This document shows positions 9,706 to 17,996 of a stretch of DNA of 41,493 nucleotides, one piece after another; position 1 is the first letter of the stretch; each line of letters opens with the position of its first letter. The notes under the pieces were generated by a model, which saw only the letters and a program-made list of their open reading frames with translations, searched no databases and was not told the DNA's origin. The stretch comes from Curtobacterium flaccumfaciens UCD-AKU (GTDB lineage Bacteria; Actinomycetota; Actinomycetes; Actinomycetales; Microbacteriaceae). A program made the position numbers and the translations under genes. Location of the stretch: positions 75,195-116,687 of the forward strand of contig NZ_KB714617.1 of the NCBI RefSeq assembly GCF_000349565.1, written 5' to 3'.

Positions 9706-10578
9706 TCAGGACAGGCGCGAGCCGGAGCCGACCACGGGGGCGCTGCCCGTGGCCTGGGCGACGATGGCGTCGAAGGACACGCGCGCGGTCCGGTGCTCCC
9801 CCAGCCGGTTCGGCTTGCCGGTGCCGTGGTAGTCGCTCGAACCGGTGACGAACAGGTCGTAGCGGGTCGCCCAGTCGAGCAGGGTGCGCTTGCCGTGCGC
9901 CAGGTTCTCGCGGTGGTCGACCTCGAGACCGCCGAGCCCGGCGTCGACCAGGGAGCGGAGCATCGGTTCGTCGATGACGATCCCGCGCGACGACGCCGCC
10001 GGGTGCGCGATGACGGGCACGCCGCCTGCCTGCCGGATGAGCTCGACGCCCCGCAGGGGCGACGGTGCCTCGTGGGGTTCGTAGTAGCCGGACGCCGGGT
10101 GCAGGATGCCGCGGAACGCCGCCGACCGGTCGGACTCGAGCCCACGGGCGACCAGGGCGTCCGCGATGTGCGGGCGGCCGATCGTGGCGCCGGGGCTGGA
10201 CTGGGCCAGGACGTCGGCCCAGGTGATCGGGTGGTCCTCGGCGATGCGGTCGACCATGCGGTGCGCGCGCGAGAGCCGACCGTCGCGGATGCGGGTCGTC
10301 TCCTCGACCAGACCGGGGTGCTCGGGGTCGACCAGGTAGCCGAGCACGTGCACGCTCCGGTACCCGATCCGCGTGCTCAGCTCGAGCCCCGGCAGCAGGG
10401 TCAGGGGCAGCTCGAGTGCCGCGGTCGTGGCGTCCGCCCACCCGGCCGTCGTGTCGTGGTCGGTCAGCGCGACGGCGTCGAGTCCGGCGGCCGCGGCTGC
10501 TCGCACGAGCTCCGCGGGACGCTCGGTGCCGTCGGAGACACTGGAGTGCGCGTGCAGGTCGATGAACGGGTCTGGCAC
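9706..10578 (-). CDS. PHP-domain phosphoesterase
   Basis: The 290-aa protein is a metal-dependent PHP phosphoesterase of the YciV/TrpH type. Metal-site motifs appear in the expected order: DLHAHSSVSDG near the N terminus, LTDHDT, GLELS, RPHIADALV, VIAHP, GLEVDH and TGSSDYHG. Related enzymes act on nucleoside 3',5'-bisphosphates or short RNA 5' ends, but the substrate here cannot be read from sequence. The GTG start (MPDPFIDLHAH) is chosen because the conserved domain begins five residues later and TAGCAT lies 7 nt upstream. Further upstream sequence in frame overlaps the divergent M24 gene and is not conserved in character. No signal peptide, so cytoplasmic. Confidence 0.88.
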   Translation of the reverse strand: MPDPFIDLHAHSSVSDGTERPAELVRAAAAAGLDAVALTDHDTTAGWADATTAALELPLTLLPGLELSTRIGYRSVHVLGYLVDPEHPGLVEETTRIRDGRLSRAHRMVDRIAEDHPITWADVLAQSSPGATIGRPHIADALVARGLESDRSAAFRGILHPASGYYEPHEAPSPLRGVELIRQAGGVPVIAHPAASSRGIVIDEPMLRSLVDAGLGGLEVDHRENLAHGKRTLLDWATRYDLFVTGSSDYHGTGKPNRLGEHRTARVSFDAIVAQATGSAPVVGSGSRLS

Positions 10579-10648
10579 GTGGCCAATGCTATCCACAGGT
10601 GAGCGGCCGCACAGGCCGGGTGTCGTCCGGCGGTGCGATGATGGACGC
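10579..10648. promoter_or_regulatory. Divergent promoter region, PHP / aminopeptidase P
   Basis: Only 70 bp separates the divergent starts. A minus-strand TAGCAT (10591-10586) lies 7 nt before the PHP GTG. On the plus strand GATGAT lies 6 nt before the ATG of the peptidase gene, a weaker -10. Both genes therefore look leaderless. Confidence 0.5.
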
Positions 10649-12133
10649 ATGGCCGACACGACTCCCCGCGCGACGAGCAACCGATCCACGACCCCCGGGT
10701 CCTCGACCTTCAAGGACTTCATCGGGTCGCAGTGGGCCGAGCGCGACGAAGCGCAGCCCGAACCCCGCGAGCAGGCCGCGTTCGCCGCCGAACGTCGCGC
10801 CCGCATCTCCGAGCTGCACCCGGGCCGCACGATCGTGGTGCCCGCCGGACAGGCCAAGGTCCGCTCGAACGACTGCGACTACCCGTTCCGCCCGCACTCC
10901 ACCTTCGCGCACCTGACCGGCTGGGGCACCGACACCGTCGTCGGCTCCGTGCTCGTGATGACGCCGAACGGCTCCGGGCACGACGCCACGCTGTACTTCC
11001 GCGCCACCGCGGGCCGCGACTCGGAAGAGTTCTACGCCAATCCCGAGATCGGCGAGTTCTGGGTCGGGCCGCGCCCCTCGCTCGACGCCGTCGCCGCCGA
11101 CCTGGGGCTGGCCACGGCCGACCTCGGTGCGTTCACCCCCGTCGCCGACGCGCTCGACGCCTCGGCGCTGCTGGTGCGCGAAGCAGACGACGACCTGACC
11201 CGGTCGCTCGACACCCGCATCGGTGCGGCGATCGGTGGCGTCGACGAGACCGACGACTCCCCGGCGACCGACGACCTGCTCGCCCGCGACCTGTCCGAGC
11301 TCCGACTGGTCAAGGACGCGTACGAAGTCCGTGAACTCCGCAAGGCCGTCGACGCCACGAAGCACGGGTTCGACGACGTCATCGCCGACTTCGACGCCGT
11401 GCTCGCCCACCCGCGCGGGGAGCGCATCGTCGAGGGGACGTTCAACCGGCGGGCCCGCGCCGACGGCAACACCGTGGGCTACGACACCATCGCCGCTTCG
11501 GGCCACCACGCCTGCATCCTGCACTGGACCCGCAACGACGGCGCCGTGCAGCCCGGCGACCTCATCCTCATCGACGCGGGGGTCGAGGTCGACTCGTTCT
11601 ACACCGCCGACATCACCCGCACGCTGCCGGTGAGCGGCACGTTCTCGCCCGTGCAGCGCATGGTCTACGAAGCCGTGCTCGAAGCCGCCGACGCCGCCTT
11701 CGCGATCGTCAAGCCGGGCATCACGTTCCGCCAGGTGCACGCCACCGCGATGCAGGTCATCGCGCGGAAGACCGCCGAGTGGGGCTTCCTGCCGGTCTCG
11801 GCCGCCGAGTCGCTCGAGCCGGACAACCAGTTCCACCGCCGCTACATGGTGCACGGCACGAGCCACCACCTCGGCCTCGACGTGCACGACTGCGCGAAGG
11901 CCCGCCGCGAGATGTACCTCGACGGCACCGTGCAGGCCGGCATGGTCTTCACGATCGAGCCCGGGCTGTACTTCCAGCAGGACGACCTGACCGTGCCCGA
12001 GGAGTTCCGCGGCATCGGCGTCCGCATCGAGGACGACATCCTGGTCACCGAGGACGGCGCCGAGAACCTGTCCGTCGGCATCCCCCGGACCCCCTCGGAA
12101 GTGGAGGGGTGGATCGCCCGTTCCGGCCGCTAG
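10649..12133 (+). CDS. M24 family Xaa-Pro aminopeptidase (aminopeptidase P)
   Basis: The 494-aa protein has an AMP_N-type N domain (about 45-200) and a C-terminal pita-bread metallopeptidase domain (about 220-480). The five expected dinuclear metal ligands can be placed: Asp309 (LIDAG), Asp321 (ADITRT), His406 (HGTSHHLGLDVHD), Glu437 (TIEPGLY) and Glu461 (RIEDD). It should release N-terminal residues preceding proline. The first 20 residues are Ser/Thr-rich and polar rather than a signal peptide, so the enzyme is cytoplasmic. The ATG is a leaderless start. The gene is divergent from the PHP gene and only 9 nt separate its stop from the next start. Confidence 0.93.
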   Translation: MADTTPRATSNRSTTPGSSTFKDFIGSQWAERDEAQPEPREQAAFAAERRARISELHPGRTIVVPAGQAKVRSNDCDYPFRPHSTFAHLTGWGTDTVVGSVLVMTPNGSGHDATLYFRATAGRDSEEFYANPEIGEFWVGPRPSLDAVAADLGLATADLGAFTPVADALDASALLVREADDDLTRSLDTRIGAAIGGVDETDDSPATDDLLARDLSELRLVKDAYEVRELRKAVDATKHGFDDVIADFDAVLAHPRGERIVEGTFNRRARADGNTVGYDTIAASGHHACILHWTRNDGAVQPGDLILIDAGVEVDSFYTADITRTLPVSGTFSPVQRMVYEAVLEAADAAFAIVKPGITFRQVHATAMQVIARKTAEWGFLPVSAAESLEPDNQFHRRYMVHGTSHHLGLDVHDCAKARREMYLDGTVQAGMVFTIEPGLYFQQDDLTVPEEFRGIGVRIEDDILVTEDGAENLSVGIPRTPSEVEGWIARSGR

Positions 12134-12142
12134 CGTGAGCGG

Positions 12143-12619
12143 GTGACGACGCCCGAGGTCTCCCCGAACACCTTCTCGATCGAGGTCGAGCACTTCGACT
12201 CACCTGACGCCCAACGGCTCCGCGCCGCACAGCGACTGGAGATCGACCGGGCGCACGGCGGCGACACCGAACCGGGCGAGAAGCCGACCGCCGACTCGGT
12301 CTCTGTGTTCTTCGTCGCGCGGGACGAGTCCGGCACCCCCCTGGCGTGTGGGGGCCTGCGCGTGGTCGACGACGGCATCGCCGAGATCAAGCGGATGTAC
12401 GTCCGGCCGGAGTCACGCGGGTCGGGTGTCGCCGCCGAACTGTTGCGTCGGCTGGAAGAGGCCGCGCTCGACCTGGGCTCTCCGGCGCTCGTGCTCGAGA
12501 CGGGCACGGAGCAGCAGCGCGCCGTCGGGTTCTACCAGCGCGAGGGGTTCCGGCGGATCGCGAACTTCGGGCCCTACGTCGGTGCGCCCCTGTCGGTCCG
12601 CTATTCGAAGGTCCTCTAG
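12143..12619 (+). CDS. GNAT family N-acetyltransferase
   Basis: The 158-aa protein has the GNAT acetyl-CoA binding signature RGSGVAAELLRRLEE preceded by the strand IAEIKRMYVRPE and followed by ALVLETGTEQQRAVGFYQREGF, the typical order of motifs A and B. The substrate is unknown. The GTG start lies 6 nt after TAGCGT, a -10 box that overlaps the stop codon of the upstream peptidase, so the gene may have its own leaderless transcript as well as read-through. No membrane or secretion signal. Confidence 0.88.
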   Translation: MTTPEVSPNTFSIEVEHFDSPDAQRLRAAQRLEIDRAHGGDTEPGEKPTADSVSVFFVARDESGTPLACGGLRVVDDGIAEIKRMYVRPESRGSGVAAELLRRLEEAALDLGSPALVLETGTEQQRAVGFYQREGFRRIANFGPYVGAPLSVRYSKVL

Positions 12620-12727
12620 CGCGGCGACGCCGACCGGGCCTGCCCGGACCGCGCCGCGCGAAAGCCCGGCTCGCGCGCGCCCGAGCCCGCTCGGCTCTCG
12701 GTCACGACGTGCCGTCGGCCCGAGGCC

Positions 12728-12782
12728 GAGCGGTCGCGAACCGTCGTCTGGGCCGGCGCCGAACGACGATCTCCGACCGCTC
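12728..12782. repeat. Palindromic intergenic repeat (GAGCGGTCG type)
   Basis: GAGCGGTCG at 12728-12736 pairs perfectly with CGACCGCTC at 12774-12782, with further inner pairing (CGTCGT with ACGACG). The motif GGTCGCGAACCGTCGTC closely resembles the arms of the repeats at 23.66-23.94 kb read on the opposite strand. It lies in a 399-bp stretch (12620-13018) where I see no gene. Confidence 0.7.
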
Positions 12783-12844
12783 GAGGCCTCGCGTGCGGGG
12801 TGTTGCGACCGCCCGGACCGCCCGACCGTCCGGACTCAGGCAGC

Positions 12845-12899
12845 GAGGTCGCACGAAGTGCCGCCCGTGCAGCTCGGCGGCGACAGTTCGTGCGACCTC
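12845..12899. repeat. Long imperfect inverted repeat (GAGGTCGCACGAA type)
   Basis: GAGGTCGCACGAA at 12845-12857 is complementary to TTCGTGCGACCTC at 12887-12899. Pairing continues inward to GCC/GGC with a few mismatches, leaving a loop of about 10 nt. It could be a terminator for the GNAT gene, but it is 225 nt past the stop and has no T-run, so I treat it as an intergenic palindrome. Confidence 0.75.
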
Positions 12900-12927
12900 G
12901 GCGGACGTGAACGGCGTGTCGAGCGAT

Positions 12928-12987
12928 CTCGCACGACCCGAACTCGCACGACCCGAACTCGCGCGACCCGACCTCGCGCGACCCGAG
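12928..12987. repeat. Four tandem copies of a 15-bp repeat
   Basis: Exact 15-bp period: two copies of CTCGCACGACCCGAA followed by CTCGCGCGACCCGAC and CTCGCGCGACCCGAG. The array ends about 30 bp before the stop codon of the convergent stress-type gene. There are no spacers. The 15-bp unit shares CTCGCACGA with the neighbouring palindrome, so it may have grown from it by slippage. Confidence 0.85.
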
Positions 12988-13018
12988 GACGACGCCGGTC
13001 GCGCCAGCCGGAGCCCGG

Positions 13019-13900
13019 CTAGCGGCGGTCGCTGTTCCCGTCGCCATCGCCGTCACGCTGGGCGTCCGGCGAGGACGAGGGCTCCGGCGGCGTCGCACCG
13101 GCCACCCGCTCGCCGTAGCGCGGCGGCTCCTCGGGCCGACGCTCCGGCACCGGCGGGGCCGTGGGGGCGGCAGCGGTCTCCGGGGTCTCGCCGTACCGGG
13201 GCCCGTCGTTCGTGCCGTAGCGCGGCGGGCCCGAAGGCGCGGCCGTCTGCGCGCCGGGGGCCGACGTACCGGGGTGCTGCGGGCCTCCTGGCTGCTGGTG
13301 CGGGGTGGCGTGCCCGCCGTACGGCGACTGCTGCTGCGGCGGGACCCCACCGGGGCCCGGGCGCCACTGCTGCTGCTGCTGCTGGGGAGCGTCGTTCCAG
13401 TGCGTGGACGGGGTCGCCCCGTGCTCACCGAGGATCCGCTGCGCCTGCCCGGTCAGCTGCGGGTTGACGACGATCTGGTAGTTCGTGGCGAGCACCTGGT
13501 GGACGCTGGTGAAGTCACGCTGCCGCTTGGTGATGGCGAACGAGGCGATGCCGTAGAGCATGCCGAACGCGGCACCGATGATCGCCGCGGCGAGGATCAG
13601 GCCGCCGGCGCTCGGCGAGAAGAGGGTGAGCACGATTCCGAAGAAGATGCCGAGCCACAGACCGGACAGCGCGCCGGCGATGGCGGCGCGGCCGTAGGTC
13701 ATCTTGCCGGTGACCCGTTCGACCGTCTTCAGGTCGTTGCCGACGATGGAGAGCTGGTTGACGGGGAAGTCGGCCTCGGCCAGCTTCGCCACCACGCGCT
13801 GCGCGTCGGGGTAGCTGTCGTACGTTCCCAGGACGTCGCCCTTGGGCAGCGTCGGGAACGCCTGGGCGGTCCTGCCGGCGAAGGGGCTCTGATTGCTCAC
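13019..13900 (-). CDS. GSP17M-domain membrane protein with Pro/Gln-rich tail
   Basis: The 293-aa protein begins MSNQSPFAGRTAQAFPTLPKGDVLGTYDSY. Residues about 22-65 (YPDAQRVVAKLAEADFPVNQLSIVGNDL) resemble the general stress protein 17M domain. Two hydrophobic helices follow at about 75-97 and 100-120. The last 120 residues are disordered and rich in Pro, Gln and Gly, including a six-Gln run encoded by a CAG tract. The function is unknown; a stress-linked envelope role is only suggested by the domain name. An in-frame GTG 15 nt upstream (13915) is an alternative start. I prefer 13900 because AATGAT sits about 6 nt before it. Confidence 0.75.
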   Translation of the reverse strand: MSNQSPFAGRTAQAFPTLPKGDVLGTYDSYPDAQRVVAKLAEADFPVNQLSIVGNDLKTVERVTGKMTYGRAAIAGALSGLWLGIFFGIVLTLFSPSAGGLILAAAIIGAAFGMLYGIASFAITKRQRDFTSVHQVLATNYQIVVNPQLTGQAQRILGEHGATPSTHWNDAPQQQQQQWRPGPGGVPPQQQSPYGGHATPHQQPGGPQHPGTSAPGAQTAAPSGPPRYGTNDGPRYGETPETAAAPTAPPVPERRPEEPPRYGERVAGATPPEPSSSPDAQRDGDGDGNSDRR

Positions 13901-14004
13901 CCAGCCATCATTCACCGCACACCTTGCAATCGCACGTGCACTCTCAGGGAAGCCGCCGACCGGCGCGGGCGAACGCGCACACCCGAGCGACTACGCTGGG
14001 TCGG

Positions 14005-15324
14005 GTGAGCGCCACGAAGGTCTTCGTCGCCCGCCTCGCCGGGTGCTCCGTCTTCGACCCCGCGGGCGACCGCGTCGGACGGGTCCGGGACGTCCTGGTC
14101 GTCTACCGCCGGGCCGATCCCCCGCACGTCGTCGGGCTCATCGTCGAGGTGCCCGGCAAGCGCCGCATCTTCGTGAGCATCGGCCGCATCACCTCGATCG
14201 GTGCCGGGCAGGTCATCACGACCGGCCTGGTGAACATGCGCCGCTTCGAGCAGCGCGGCGGCGAGGTCCGCGTCATCGCCGAGATGCTCGGCCGCAAGGT
14301 GCTCATCAAGAACCAGCGGATCCGCGCCACCATCGAGGACGTCGCGATCGAGGACCGCGGGCAGGGCGACTGGGAGGTCGCGCAGCTCTTCCTCCGCAAG
14401 CCGAAGACCACGCCGTCGCCGTTCGGCAAGGGCCCGACGACCTTCGCGACGTGGAACGAGGTCACCGAGGACGAGCTCCCCGGCGAGGCCCAGTCCGCCG
14501 AGCACGTCATCGCCGCGTACTCCGACCTGCTGCCCGCCGACCTGGCGTCGACGCTCCTCGACCTGCCCGCCGAGCGTCGGTTCGAGGTCTCCGAGGAACT
14601 GCCGGACGACCGCCTCGCCGACGTGCTCGAGGAGATGCCGGACCAGGAACGCATCGAGATCCTCACCCGGCTGACGGACGCCCGTGCCGCCGACGTCCTC
14701 GACCAGATGCAGCCCGACGACGCGGCCGACGTCCTGGCCCAGTTCTCCGATGAGCGGAGCGAAGCCCTCCTGCAGCTCATGGAGCCGGAAGAGGCGCAGG
14801 ACGTCCGCATGCTCCTGGAGTACGAGCCGGACACCGCCGGTGGTCTGATGACCACCGAACCGGTGATCGTCTCGGCCGACGCCACCGTGGCCGAGGGCCT
14901 GGCCCTGGTCCGCCGCCACGAGCTCGCGCCGGTGCTCGGCGCCGCCGTCTGCGTCACCCTGCCGCCGTACGAGCCGCCGACCGGTCGGTTCCTCGGGCTC
15001 GTGCACTTCCAGCGGATGCTCCGCTACCCGCCGAACGAGCGGCTCGGCACGCTCATCGACCAGCAGACCGAACCGGTCCGGGTCGACGCGAGCGCCGCCG
15101 AGGTCACCCGCATCATGGCGACCTACAACCTGCTCTCCGTCCCCGTGGTCGACGACGCCCACCGTCTCGTCGGGGTGGTGACGATCGACGATGTCCTCGA
15201 CCACGTCCTGCCGGACGACTGGCGAAGTCAGGGCGAGGGGGAACCCTCACCGCTTCCACGCCAACGCCCGCGCAGGACACCCGTGACGACGGGAAGGAGG
15301 ACCACCCGTGGCCCGAACGGATGA
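14005..15324 (+). CDS. Soluble MgtE_N / CBS-domain protein with PRC-barrel-like N terminus
   Basis: The 439-aa protein has a PRC-barrel-like N-terminal part (about 1-130), an MgtE_N-type helical repeat region rich in PDDxADVL motifs (about 165-275), and a CBS pair (about 280-415) containing GGLMTTEPVIV and LLSVPVVDDAHRLVGVVTIDDVLDHV. The membrane domain of true MgtE magnesium channels is missing, so this is not itself a transporter. It may sense Mg2+ or nucleotides. Such proteins are common in actinobacteria next to DUF1003 and mrp genes, as here. The GTG start follows TACGCT by 7 nt (leaderless). Its end overlaps the next gene by 17 nt. Confidence 0.85.
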   Translation: MSATKVFVARLAGCSVFDPAGDRVGRVRDVLVVYRRADPPHVVGLIVEVPGKRRIFVSIGRITSIGAGQVITTGLVNMRRFEQRGGEVRVIAEMLGRKVLIKNQRIRATIEDVAIEDRGQGDWEVAQLFLRKPKTTPSPFGKGPTTFATWNEVTEDELPGEAQSAEHVIAAYSDLLPADLASTLLDLPAERRFEVSEELPDDRLADVLEEMPDQERIEILTRLTDARAADVLDQMQPDDAADVLAQFSDERSEALLQLMEPEEAQDVRMLLEYEPDTAGGLMTTEPVIVSADATVAEGLALVRRHELAPVLGAAVCVTLPPYEPPTGRFLGLVHFQRMLRYPPNERLGTLIDQQTEPVRVDASAAEVTRIMATYNLLSVPVVDDAHRLVGVVTIDDVLDHVLPDDWRSQGEGEPSPLPRQRPRRTPVTTGRRTTRGPNG

Positions 15325-15874
15325 CACCCGTCGCGACCGTGACCGGCAAGAGGTCCGGCTCGACTCCCCCAAGGGCATGCGTACGCGCGTGCTCCCCAGC
15401 CGGCGCCGTGGTCGCGGGGACACCTTCGGTCGCGCGACCGAGGGCATCGCCCGGGGTATGGGTACGCCGTGGTTCCTCATCGGCCTCACGCTGTTCTGCG
15501 TGGTCTGGATGGGCTACAACACCCTGGCGCCGAAGCCGTGGCAGTTCGACTCGGCCGCGATCGGCTTCACGGCGCTGACCCTCGTGCTCTCGCTGCAGGC
15601 CTCGTACGCGGCCCCGCTGATCCTGCTCGCGCAGAACCGGCAGGACGACCGCGACCGCGTGCAGTTCGAACAGGACCGCCAGCGTGCCGAGCGCAACCTG
15701 GCCGACACGGAGTACCTGGCCCGCGAGGTCGTGGCCCTGCGCCTGGCGATGCGGGACATGGCGTCCAAGGACTTCATCCGTGCCGAGCTCCGCTCCCTGC
15801 TCGAGGAACTCGACCGCCGCGACGCCGACGAGGCCGGCTACGCGGACGAACACGACAGCTCCACCCGTGGCTGA
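15308..15874 (+). CDS. DUF1003 family membrane protein
   Basis: The 188-aa protein has a basic N-terminal region, two transmembrane helices (about 54-74 and 87-107) and the DUF1003 signature ending APLILLAQNRQDDRDR. A long charged C-terminal helix (about 108-180) is probably a coiled coil in the cytoplasm. The function is unknown. The GTG start has a strong ribosome binding site, GGAAGGAGG, and lies inside the end of the upstream MgtE_N/CBS gene. The next gene starts 8 nt before this one stops. The tight overlaps imply that the three proteins are made together. Confidence 0.87.
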   Translation: MARTDDTRRDRDRQEVRLDSPKGMRTRVLPSRRRGRGDTFGRATEGIARGMGTPWFLIGLTLFCVVWMGYNTLAPKPWQFDSAAIGFTALTLVLSLQASYAAPLILLAQNRQDDRDRVQFEQDRQRAERNLADTEYLAREVVALRLAMRDMASKDFIRAELRSLLEELDRRDADEAGYADEHDSSTRG

Positions 15875-17027
15875 ACCCGTCCCCACCGACGATCAGCTCG
15901 GCACGGCGGTCCTCGCTGCGCTCGGCCGCGTCATCGACCCCGAGATCCGTCGCCCCGTCACGGAGCTCGACATGATCCGTGGTGTCGACGTGCAGCCTGG
16001 AGGCTCGGTGCGCGTCGACCTGCAGCTCACGATCGTGGGGTGCCCCGCCGCCGACACCATCGAGCGCGACGTCCGCGTCGCCGCCGCGTCCGTCCCGGGG
16101 GTCGCCGCCGTCGACGTCGACGTGTCCGTGATGGACCCGGCGACACGCGCCGCGCTGACCGAGCGGCTCCGCGCCGGCCGGCCGAAGGGCGTGCAGTTCA
16201 CGGCGGACTCCCTCACCCGCGTCATCGCCGTCACGAGTGGCAAGGGCGGCGTCGGCAAGTCCACCGTCACCGTGAACCTCGCCGTCGCGCTCGCCCGCCG
16301 GGGCCTGCGCGTCGGGGTCGTCGACGTCGACGTGCACGGCTTCAGCGTGCCCGGGCTGATGGGCCTGACCGACGAGCACGGGGTCGCGCCGCGTCCGACG
16401 CGTGTGGACAGCATGATCCTGCCGCCGGTGGCCCACGACGTGAAGGTCGTGTCGATCGGCATGTTCGTCGACGACGTCTCGACCGCGGTGTCGTGGCGCG
16501 GACCGATGCTGCACCGCACCGTGAACCAGTTCCTGACCGACGTGTTCTTCGGCGACCTCGACGTCCTGCTGCTCGACCTGCCCCCAGGGACCGGCGACGT
16601 CGCGATCTCGGTGGGGCAGCTCCTGCCGCACGCCGAGGTGCTGGTCGTCACGACCCCGCAGGCCGCCGCCGCCGACGTCGCCGAGCGCAGCGGGATCGTC
16701 GCCCGGCAGACCGGGCAGCGGGTCATCGGCGTGGTCGAGAACATGTCCGGGCTCGTGCAGCCGGACGGGTCGGTCCTGCACCTGTTCGGCGAGGGCGGTG
16801 GTGCGGAGACCGCATCGCGGCTCTCCCGCGGGCAGGACGCCCCCGTCCCGGTGCTCGGCAGCGTGCCGCTGTCGGTGCCGCTGCGCGAGGGCGGCGACGC
16901 AGGGGTACCGGTGGTGCTCGGCAGCCCGGAGGACCCGGCCGCGGTGGCCCTGACCGCGATCGCCGACCGGATCACCACGATGGGACGCGGGCTCGCCGGC
17001 CGGAAGCTCGGGCTCTCGCTGTCCTAG
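15867..17027 (+). CDS. mrp: Mrp/ApbC-type P-loop ATPase (iron-sulfur carrier family)
   Basis: The 386-aa protein has an N-terminal MIP18/DUF59 domain (about 1-95, ALGRVIDPEIRRPVTELDMIRGV) and a C-terminal ParA/MinD-like ATPase with the deviant Walker A SGKGGVGKST and the Mrp motif WRGPMLHRTVNQFLTDV. The family carries and transfers Fe-S clusters. The CxxC ligand pair found in many Mrp proteins after VVENMSG is absent: here the segment reads LVQPDGSVLHLFGEGGG. From memory this is usual in actinobacterial forms, so the cluster site may differ. The GTG start overlaps the DUF1003 gene by 8 nt. No signal peptide. Confidence 0.92.
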   Translation: MAEPVPTDDQLGTAVLAALGRVIDPEIRRPVTELDMIRGVDVQPGGSVRVDLQLTIVGCPAADTIERDVRVAAASVPGVAAVDVDVSVMDPATRAALTERLRAGRPKGVQFTADSLTRVIAVTSGKGGVGKSTVTVNLAVALARRGLRVGVVDVDVHGFSVPGLMGLTDEHGVAPRPTRVDSMILPPVAHDVKVVSIGMFVDDVSTAVSWRGPMLHRTVNQFLTDVFFGDLDVLLLDLPPGTGDVAISVGQLLPHAEVLVVTTPQAAAADVAERSGIVARQTGQRVIGVVENMSGLVQPDGSVLHLFGEGGGAETASRLSRGQDAPVPVLGSVPLSVPLREGGDAGVPVVLGSPEDPAAVALTAIADRITTMGRGLAGRKLGLSLS

Positions 17028-17037
17028 GCTCGGGGGC

Positions 17038-17886
17038 ATGAGCACGGATCACGTCGACGTCGACTGGAAGCACGCACGCGCCACGAACCAGGCGAACTGG
17101 GACGACCGGGTGCCGATCCACGAGCGCGCGTACGCGATCGACGCCCTCACCGACCCCGGCCACCGCTCCGACGTCGTCCGCGAGGACCTGCCGGCGCTGA
17201 CGCCGTGGCTGCCGAACGGCTCGCTCGCGGGCCTCGACGTCTGTCACCTGCAGTGCCACATCGGCACCGACACGGTGTCGCTCGCCCGCGAGGGTGCCCG
17301 GCTGACCGGCGTCGACTTCTCCCCCGCCGCCCTCGCCTCGGCCGCCGGACTCGCGTCACGCCTCGGCCTCGACATCACCTGGGTCGAGACCGACGTCCTC
17401 GATGCCCGGGACGCCGTCACCGGTGACTTCGACGTCGTGTACACGAGCATCGGTACGATCTGCTGGCTCCCAGACCTGGATCGCTGGGCTGCGCAGGTCG
17501 CCGGCCTGCTCCGCCCGGGCGGCCTGTTCTTCATCCGCGACGGCCACCCGGCCCTGTACGCCCTCGACGAGGACGCGGACGAGCTCGTCACCCGGTACCG
17601 GTACTTCCCCGACGGCACGGCCCAGCAGTGGGACGACGCGGGCACCTACGCCGGCGACGGCACGGTGGCGAACACCCGCACCTTCGAGTGGCCGCACCCG
17701 CTGTCCGAGATCGTGAACGCCCTGCTCGGCGCCGGGCTGCGGCTCCGCCGGCTCGACGAGGGCCGCACGCTGCCGTGGCGCTTCAGCGCGCGCATGGTCG
17801 AGACCGGCACCGGTTCGTGGGCCTGGCCGGAGCACGACCGCGACCGCATCCCCACGACCTACACGATCGTCGCCACCCGCGACTGA
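17038..17886 (+). CDS. Class I SAM-dependent methyltransferase
   Basis: The 282-aa protein has a Rossmann-type methyltransferase core: motif I LDVCHLQCHIGTDTVSLAR, then LTGVDFSPAAL, motif IV FDVVYTSIGTICWLPDL, and a post-motif LLRPGGLFFIRDGHP. The LQCHIG variant of motif I is typical of one methyltransferase subgroup whose substrate I cannot name. The ATG lies 7 nt after TAGGCT, so it can have its own leaderless promoter although it begins only 10 nt after mrp. A hairpin terminator follows. Confidence 0.87.
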   Translation: MSTDHVDVDWKHARATNQANWDDRVPIHERAYAIDALTDPGHRSDVVREDLPALTPWLPNGSLAGLDVCHLQCHIGTDTVSLAREGARLTGVDFSPAALASAAGLASRLGLDITWVETDVLDARDAVTGDFDVVYTSIGTICWLPDLDRWAAQVAGLLRPGGLFFIRDGHPALYALDEDADELVTRYRYFPDGTAQQWDDAGTYAGDGTVANTRTFEWPHPLSEIVNALLGAGLRLRRLDEGRTLPWRFSARMVETGTGSWAWPEHDRDRIPTTYTIVATRD

Positions 17887-17903
17887 CGACGCGACCCCAT
17901 GGC

Positions 17904-17945
17904 GGACCGGAGGCCCGTGGCGGATCCGCTACGGGCCTCCAGTCC
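17904..17945. terminator. Long hairpin terminator
   Basis: GGAC, GGAGGCCCGT and GCGGATCCGC pair in a nearly continuous stem ending ACGGGCCTCC-A-GTCC, interrupted by single mismatches. It lies 18 nt after the methyltransferase stop and between convergent genes. The GGAGGCCCG/CGGGCCTCC arms are shared with the hairpins at 23794 and 23997. Confidence 0.85.
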
Positions 17946-17996
17946 GTCAGGTGGTGACGCGACGAGCGTCAGGTGGTGCTGTGACGAGCGTCAGGT
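17946..17996. repeat. 2.5 copies of a 22-bp tandem repeat at the tatB stop codon
   Basis: Units are 17946-17967 and 17968-17989, both of the form GTCAGGTGGTG(N)(5)GACGAGC, followed by a partial third copy from 17990 that carries the tatB stop codon. It looks like slippage that copied the sequence around the stop. Confidence 0.8.

Noticed and set aside
12928..12987. CRISPR-like array
   Set aside because: Repeats are directly adjacent with no spacers and there are no cas genes; the same applies to 7931-8029.
13924..14004. N-terminal extension of the MgtE_N/CBS protein from 13924
   Set aside because: The added residues have no conserved character, and the TACGCT -10 box lies inside this stretch 7 nt before the GTG at 14005.
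14005..15324. Magnesium transporter MgtE
   Set aside because: MgtE_N and CBS domains are present but no transmembrane segment follows, so it cannot be the channel.
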